In this document: piece by piece, positions 6,251 to 10,333 of the stretch
Layout of the letters: every line of letters starts with the position of its first letter
Position numbering within the stretch: position 1 is the stretch's first letter
Origin: Rudanella sp.
Lineage (GTDB): Bacteria; Bacteroidota; Bacteroidia; Cytophagales; Spirosomataceae
Assembly: GCA_026785985.1 (NCBI GenBank)
Contig: JAJAYX010000049.1
Location: 1-10,333 of the forward strand
Direction of reading: 5' to 3'
Length of the DNA: 10,333 nt
The notes under the pieces: model-generated
What the model was told of the DNA's origin: nothing
The model's database searches: none
The model's input: the letters and a program-made list of their open reading frames with translations, nothing else
Made by a program: the position numbers and the translations under genes

Positions 6251-7081
6251 TCAAACCTCTCGTTCTTTAAGTCGGAAATAAGCCACGGCATACAGCAAAC
6301 CCACGGCAGCAATGCCCACACCCCAGCGGATAATGTCGCCAATGGGCTGAGGGAGAGTGAGATAGTGACCATGCACCGAAAGTTTATTGTTGTACGCCCA
6401 AACATCAGCAAACGGAAATGCCTGAAAGGGTCTTGCGTCGTCCAATAGTACGTTAACCAATTGGTTGTTCAGAATAAAACTACCCCCAAACAAAGTCATT
6501 CCCACACCTACACCAACAATCAGTGGGTATTTTCTGAACAGAAGCGTGGCGGCCAATGAGAAAGGGTGAAGCAGAACCCACACAGCCCAAATGGGTGTGC
6601 GAAGCAAGTCGGCATAATCAAATAGTTCGACAGTGCGGGGGATATTATTTTTGGATAGGTAGCTTAATTCCTCCGCAGACCACGTTTTATGATTGATATA
6701 GTACGTGCCGAATACGTCGATCAGGGAAAAAAAGCCAACAAAACAGACCATGAATAACAGGCCTGACACCAACCACAGCTGCAGCCATTTCTCGAACAGC
6801 GAAGCAGGCACCATAAATAAGGACAATCCCTGATCCCGTTTATTATACACCGAAGCAATGGCCACCGTAAAAAGGGGCCAAATAATCAGGGATAAACTCA
6901 AAAACCCTATTGCGCGGTTCGCCTGTAGAGAATCAGGGTAGGCACTATACCCTAAGAAGAACATCGTGGCGGCCTGCGTAGCAAAGAGCGTACCCAATGC
7001 CGCCGTTAGTCCTGCCTTGTCTTCCTGCCAATATTTCCGAAGCAATCGCCCGAAACGGGCCGAAGCAAATGTCTGATTCAT
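6251..7081 (-). CDS. ABC transporter permease (six-helix, GntR-associated)
   Basis: This 276-residue integral membrane protein shows six predicted membrane segments, at about 24-44, 58-79, 102-124, 163-183, 186-204 and 253-269. A cytoplasmic or interfacial loop after helix 2 reads MVPASLFEKWLQLWL, a segment I recognise from Bacteroidetes ABC-2-like permeases. The larger extracytoplasmic stretch is at 125-160. The ATG overlaps the ATPase stop codon (ATGA, 7078-7081), so the two subunits are probably made in a fixed ratio. It should pair with the ATPase upstream as a homodimeric exporter core. The substrate is not evident; related YtrA-linked systems are implicated in envelope stress. There is no substrate-binding protein in the operon, which argues for export rather than uptake. 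Confidence 0.88.
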   Translation of the reverse strand: MNQTFASARFGRLLRKYWQEDKAGLTAALGTLFATQAATMFFLGYSAYPDSLQANRAIGFLSLSLIIWPLFTVAIASVYNKRDQGLSLFMVPASLFEKWLQLWLVSGLLFMVCFVGFFSLIDVFGTYYINHKTWSAEELSYLSKNNIPRTVELFDYADLLRTPIWAVWVLLHPFSLAATLLFRKYPLIVGVGVGMTLFGGSFILNNQLVNVLLDDARPFQAFPFADVWAYNNKLSVHGHYLTLPQPIGDIIRWGVGIAAVGLLYAVAYFRLKEREV

Positions 7082-7968
7082 GAGTGGGCGTAGGGTTGAG
7101 TTTCGAGAGAAAATAACTGCTGAATGCGGGCGGGATGGGCTTGTACGGCGTTGTAGAGCCGTTCGAGGTCAAGGCGACCGCTTCGGTAATCGGTTAATTC
7201 GTCGGGCCGGTTTTCGGTGACGACGGCATAGCCAACTACCACCCGTTCGGAATGCAGAATTGGTGGCAAACCCGTTAGGTCAGGCACCAACCCAAACCAA
7301 AGCCGGTCGGTGATGGATTCTACACTCGCGTTGAGGACTACACCGATGCTGCCGTTGGGTTTCTCGCCCAGAATCACAATCGGGTCGATCAGGGTTTCGA
7401 GGTCGCGCACCTGATGGGTCGAAATGATGATGGTTCGGTGTTCGTGGGCGGCCCCGGCTACCAACCGCCGAAACTGACTTTTCGAGGGAATATCGAGGCC
7501 ATTGGTTGGCTCGTCGAGTAGCAACAGAGCCGTGTTGGTGGCAAGGCCAAAGCCGATCAGCACCTTCTTTTTCTGGCCGTAGGACAGTTCACTTAGTTTT
7601 TGCGTATCGGGCAAACCGAATTCGGCAAGGTAGCCCGCAAACTGCGTGTGACCGAAGCGGGGATAAAATGGCGCGTTCGATTTCACGAATGTGCGGATCG
7701 ATACAGGTGGCACATAGAATTCTTCGGGCAGCAGAAAAACATCCTCCAAAAAGGCGGGTTTCCGGTTGCCGGGGGTGTGCTGATTCACGCGGACGGTGCC
7801 TTGTTTGGGGAAAAGTAAACCGGCCATGAGCCGGAGCAGCGTGGATTTTCCGGCTCCGTTTGGCCCCAACAGACCAAAAATGGTGCCGGGCGGCAGGGTC
7901 AGCGAGAGACCATCGTAAATAAATCGGTTGCGGGTATAGCCGAACTTCACTTCGTTCAATTGGATCAT
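7078..7968 (-). CDS. ABC transporter ATP-binding protein (YtrB-like)
   Basis: This 296-residue ATPase powers the neighbouring permease. From the ATG at 7968 the nucleotide-binding motifs are Walker A GPNGAGKST (35-43), a Q-loop region FLLPEEFY (78-85) with glutamate where glutamine is usual, signature LSYGQKKKV (128-136), Walker B LLLLDEPT (148-155) and the switch histidine in STHQ (H185). A C-terminal extension of about 100 residues after the core is common in this subfamily. The frame extends upstream to a GTG at 8007, but the ATG is preferred: MIQLNEVKFGY is the normal N-terminus, and the GTG would fall inside the operator repeat. It is the first gene of a four-gene operon with permease, GntR repressor and exported protein. 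Confidence 0.95.
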   Translation of the reverse strand: MIQLNEVKFGYTRNRFIYDGLSLTLPPGTIFGLLGPNGAGKSTLLRLMAGLLFPKQGTVRVNQHTPGNRKPAFLEDVFLLPEEFYVPPVSIRTFVKSNAPFYPRFGHTQFAGYLAEFGLPDTQKLSELSYGQKKKVLIGFGLATNTALLLLDEPTNGLDIPSKSQFRRLVAGAAHEHRTIIISTHQVRDLETLIDPIVILGEKPNGSIGVVLNASVESITDRLWFGLVPDLTGLPPILHSERVVVGYAVVTENRPDELTDYRSGRLDLERLYNAVQAHPARIQQLFSLETQPYAHS

Positions 7969-7984
7969 GTGGCTATGCTGTTTT

Positions 7985-8008
7985 AGTGTATTAGATAAAT
8001 AGTACACT
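7985..8008. promoter_or_regulatory. Inverted-repeat operator for the YtrA-type GntR regulator
   Basis: AGTGTA (7985-7990) and TACACT (8003-8008) are perfect 6-bp arms separated by 12 AT-rich bases. I remember the Bacillus subtilis YtrA operator as AGTGTA, 13 bp, TACACT, so this is the same half-site with one base less between the arms. It lies 17-40 nt upstream of the ATPase start codon and directly downstream of the proposed -7 element, where bound protein would block transcription initiation. Autoregulation by the GntR gene at 5870-6247 is the natural inference. Confidence 0.75.
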
Positions 8009-8009
8009 G

Positions 8010-8041
8010 CAATACTACGACGATTGATTGTGGTTTGTCAA
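8010..8041 (-). promoter_or_regulatory. Promoter of the ABC/GntR operon
   Basis: On the minus strand TAGTATTG (8010-8017) matches the Bacteroidetes -7 consensus TAnnTTTG at all but one position. TTGACA (8036-8041) lies upstream with 18 nt between the two hexamers TTGACA and TAGTAT, so it also reads as a sigma70-like promoter. The expected transcription start falls in the first operator arm, giving a leader of about 35 nt before the ATG at 7968. Confidence 0.55.
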
Positions 8042-8080
8042 GGATTTAAAGAGATTTATTTTCTGGCTGACTCTGCACAG

Positions 8081-8111
8081 TTGCCCGTTCCCCTGCTTTG
8101 GGCTATTTTTG
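8081..8111 (+). promoter_or_regulatory. Bacteroidetes-type promoter for fabG
   Basis: TTG (8081-8083), a 20-nt spacer, then TATTTTTG (8104-8111), an exact TAnnTTTG match. This agrees with the phylum's primary sigma-factor consensus and would start transcription near 8116, leaving a leader of roughly 75-80 nt ahead of the fabG ATG at 8194. No hairpin or riboswitch-like structure was recognised in the leader. Confidence 0.6.
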
Positions 8112-8193
8112 ACCCAGTCAAACGAAACCCTATCTCCACCGACAAGATCTTCGGAACTACCAAACCGCCGGTGCGACGGGTATTTTATAGCCA

Positions 8194-8940
8194 ATGAATT
8201 TACTGAATGGAAAAGTCGCGCTCATCACGGGTGCGTCGCGGGGCATCGGACGAGCCATCGCTCAACGATTTGCCCAGGAGGGCGCTCATGTCGCTTTCAC
8301 CTATCTGTCGAGTGTGGAAAAGGGACTGGCCCTGGAAGAAGAACTTCGGGCGTTTGGTGGTACTGTGAAAGGCTACCGCTCGGATGCGTCGGATTATAAA
8401 GCCGCCGAAGACCTTATGGCTGCCGTGATTGCCGATTTTGGCACGGTCGATGTACTGGTGAACAACGCGGGAATTACTAAAGATGGGTTGTTGATGCGGA
8501 TGTCCGAAGAACAATGGGACAGCGTTATCACCGTTAATCTAAAGTCGGTCTTTAACCTGACCAAGGCGGTTATCAAACCCATGATGAAAGCCCGGTCGGG
8601 GTCCATTATCAACCTCACGTCGGTGGTGGGTATCCGGGGCAACGCGGGGCAAGCCAACTACGCAGCCTCGAAAGCAGGAATCATCGGCTTCACCAAGTCG
8701 GTGGCCCTCGAACTGGGGTCGCGGAACGTGCGGTCGAATGCCATTGCGCCGGGTTTTATCGAGACAGAAATGACCGGCGAAATCAACGAAAAAGCCGTGG
8801 AAGAGTGGAAACAGCAGATCCCGCTGAAACGGGGCGGTCAACCCGAAGAGGTGGCTGATGCCTGCGTATTTTTGGCTTCCGATTTATCGCGCTACATCAC
8901 CGGGCAGGTTTTGCAGGTCGATGGGGGCATGTTAACTTAA
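8194..8940 (+). CDS. fabG: 3-oxoacyl-[acyl-carrier-protein] reductase
   Basis: This 248-residue short-chain dehydrogenase catalyses the NADPH-dependent reduction of 3-oxoacyl-ACP to 3-hydroxyacyl-ACP in fatty acid elongation. Features are the cofactor-binding TGASRGIG (12-19), NNAG (90-93), the catalytic tetrad N115, S143, Y156 and K160 (in VNLKS, NLTSVVG and NYAASK), PGFIETEM (187-193) and the C-terminal ITGQVLQVDGGM (235-246). Length and all motifs fit FabG closely. Other SDR enzymes share the fold, but the T-G-A-S-R-G-I-G start and the PGFIETEMT segment favour FabG. The ATG at 8194 follows its own promoter. It is followed after one base by the VWA-protein gene, so the two are probably cotranscribed, although no shared function is obvious. 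Confidence 0.96.
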   Translation: MNLLNGKVALITGASRGIGRAIAQRFAQEGAHVAFTYLSSVEKGLALEEELRAFGGTVKGYRSDASDYKAAEDLMAAVIADFGTVDVLVNNAGITKDGLLMRMSEEQWDSVITVNLKSVFNLTKAVIKPMMKARSGSIINLTSVVGIRGNAGQANYAASKAGIIGFTKSVALELGSRNVRSNAIAPGFIETEMTGEINEKAVEEWKQQIPLKRGGQPEEVADACVFLASDLSRYITGQVLQVDGGMLT

Positions 8941-8941
8941 T

Positions 8942-10333
8942 ATGAACGTCATCTTCCAATCGTCGCCCTGGTGGGTGTTGGTGTGTTTGCTGGTGGGTGC
9001 GGTATATGCCGCTGCCCTGTATCAACCTGTTCCGGGCACCAACGATACGGTGTCTGCCTGGGATCGAAATGTCCGGTATGGGCTGGCCGCGCTCCGGTTC
9101 GTAGCCGTTAGCCTGCTGTGTTTTCTGCTGGTTAACCCGCTGATTCGCAGCATTCGGACACTCACCGAAAAACCCAAAGTGGTGCTGGCTATCGACAACT
9201 CGGAGTCGGTGGCTGCTGCAGGTCGCCCGGCTCTGAATGCTGCCCTCAGCAACCTGCAAACGCTTCGTCAGCAACTAGCCGGTGAGGGGTTGGATATTTC
9301 GGTGCGCACCCTCGGCGATACGACGACAGAAGCCGATTTAGTGAAGATTCCGTTCACGCAACGAGCTACGAACCTGTCGGGTTTGTTGGCCAATATTCGC
9401 AACGATTACGAAGGTCGTCACCTTACGGACGTGGTGCTGATTACGGATGGTATTTTCAATCAGGGCTTGTCGCCGACGTTCGGGCAGTATCCGTTTGCCG
9501 TTCACACGGTGGGCTTGGGCGATACCATTCCCAAGCGCGATATTGCGGTTAAGGGCGTGGTAGCCAATCGGATAGCGTATCTTGGTAATCAGTTTCCGAT
9601 TCAGGTGGAGGTAACGAGCAACGGGTTTCAGGGTCGGGCCGGCACCGTGGTCTTGCGGCAGGGTGGGCGAGAGGTGGGCCGTCAGACGGTATCGTTTGGG
9701 GCTGCTCAGACATTTGGAGCGGTGACGTTTCAGACCACGGCGACCCAAAAAGGGGTGCAGCATTTTGTGGTCGAGGTGATTCCGCAGGCAGGTGAGTTCA
9801 GCACCAAAAACAACCGGCAGGATGTCTATCTCGACGTGATCGACGGGCGCGAAAAAGTCCTGCTGCTCGGTCTGAATCCGCACCCCGATCTCAAAGCCAT
9901 TCGGAGTATTCTGGAACGCAACCAGAATTACGAACTCGATGTGCGGGTGTTAATCGGCAGCGAAACCCCACCCCCAACCGACAAAAAATACGACCTGATT
10001 ATTCTGCATCAGATTCCCGATAACGCCGGGGCGAGTGCCAACGTCGTGCAGTTGTTGATGAGTAATAACAAGACAACACCGATCCTGTTTGTGTTGGGCA
10101 ATCAATCGTCGGTGGCCCCGTTTAACACGCTCAACCCGGTGATGCAGGTGACGGCTCAACCTGGTCAGAGCGACAAGGTGACGGCTCGCTACAACGATGC
10201 CTACAAGCAACTGAACCTTGATCCGGCGCGTCTCGAAATCATTTCCAAACTGCCCCCGCTCTCGGTTCCCTACGGCGATTTTAAGCTGATGCCGGGCAGC
10301 GAAGTGGTGCTGTGGCAACAGGTAGGCAGTGTG
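8942..10333 (+). CDS. Membrane-anchored VWA-domain protein (incomplete, runs off window end)
   Basis: The frame from ATG 8942 stays open to the last base (464 codons), so the C-terminus is missing. Two N-terminal hydrophobic segments (about 10-27 and 47-66) form a hairpin anchor like that in Bacteroidetes VWA/BatA-type and DUF4159-like proteins. A von Willebrand A domain follows, with the metal-site motif DNSES (D85, S87, S89), a candidate MIDAS threonine in RATNLSGL (T143) and the second aspartate in LITDGIFNQG (D169). After about residue 200 comes a beta-rich, Ig-like stretch with paired strands, then from about 306 (KVLLLGLNPHPDLKAI) an alpha/beta segment resembling a glutamine-amidotransferase-like fold. 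VWA proteins of this layout bind partner proteins at the envelope through a metal ion; the partner is unknown. The start lies 1 nt after the fabG stop. The frame shows no defects. Confidence 0.9.
   Translation, partial: MNVIFQSSPWWVLVCLLVGAVYAAALYQPVPGTNDTVSAWDRNVRYGLAALRFVAVSLLCFLLVNPLIRSIRTLTEKPKVVLAIDNSESVAAAGRPALNAALSNLQTLRQQLAGEGLDISVRTLGDTTTEADLVKIPFTQRATNLSGLLANIRNDYEGRHLTDVVLITDGIFNQGLSPTFGQYPFAVHTVGLGDTIPKRDIAVKGVVANRIAYLGNQFPIQVEVTSNGFQGRAGTVVLRQGGREVGRQTVSFGAAQTFGAVTFQTTATQKGVQHFVVEVIPQAGEFSTKNNRQDVYLDVIDGREKVLLLGLNPHPDLKAIRSILERNQNYELDVRVLIGSETPPPTDKKYDLIILHQIPDNAGASANVVQLLMSNNKTTPILFVLGNQSSVAPFNTLNPVMQVTAQPGQSDKVTARYNDAYKQLNLDPARLEIISKLPPLSVPYGDFKLMPGSEVVLWQQVGSV

Noticed and set aside
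8028..8399. Plus-strand open frame overlapping the fabG promoter and start
   Set aside because: It covers the promoter and enters fabG out of frame; no domain is visible and the fabG frame is certain.
9338..10318. Two minus-strand open frames (9338-9883, 9950-10318)
   Set aside because: They are antisense to the VWA-domain gene, which has clear MIDAS motifs and membrane segments in the forward frame.

Overview
The window looks like chromosomal DNA from a Bacteroidetes bacterium, most likely a member of the Cytophagales such as Spirosoma or a relative. The evidence is the set of gene families, promoters of the Bacteroidetes type (TTG, about 20 nt, TAnnTTTG), genes without clear Shine-Dalgarno sites, and moderately GC-rich housekeeping genes. 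The genus is an inference.

Layout. Positions 207-2633 (minus) hold a full-length mutS2. Positions 2701-3768 hold the remains of a restriction-modification locus: a broken restriction endonuclease gene (2701-3455, minus), overlapped at its start by an intact small helix-turn-helix regulator (3439-3693, minus). Divergent from these is an intact D12-class adenine methyltransferase (3768-4658, plus). By eye this block is more AT-rich than its flanks, which fits horizontal acquisition. The endonuclease has two in-frame stops near its start, a deletion that takes out the expected catalytic core, and a +1 frameshift near its end. The methyltransferase therefore appears to be an orphan.

Positions 4789-5190 (plus) hold a small unidentified membrane protein that converges on the next operon with a 4-nt overlap. 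Positions 5187-7968 (minus) are a compact four-gene operon, transcribed from the 8 kb end: ABC ATPase, six-helix permease, YtrA-type GntR repressor, and an exported beta-rich protein of the DUF2807/GIN type. Coding regions overlap by 4 nt or sit 3 nt apart. In front of it lies a promoter-like sequence followed by the inverted repeat AGTGTA-N12-TACACT. This is almost the operator I remember for Bacillus YtrA, so the third gene probably represses its own operon.

Positions 8081-8940 (plus) carry a Bacteroidetes-type promoter and fabG (3-oxoacyl-ACP reductase). One base later begins a large membrane-anchored VWA-domain protein (8942 to the window end, incomplete). The most interesting part is the restriction-modification block, where successive inactivating lesions in the nuclease can be read while regulator and methylase stay open. 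The cross-phylum YtrA-like operator comes second.
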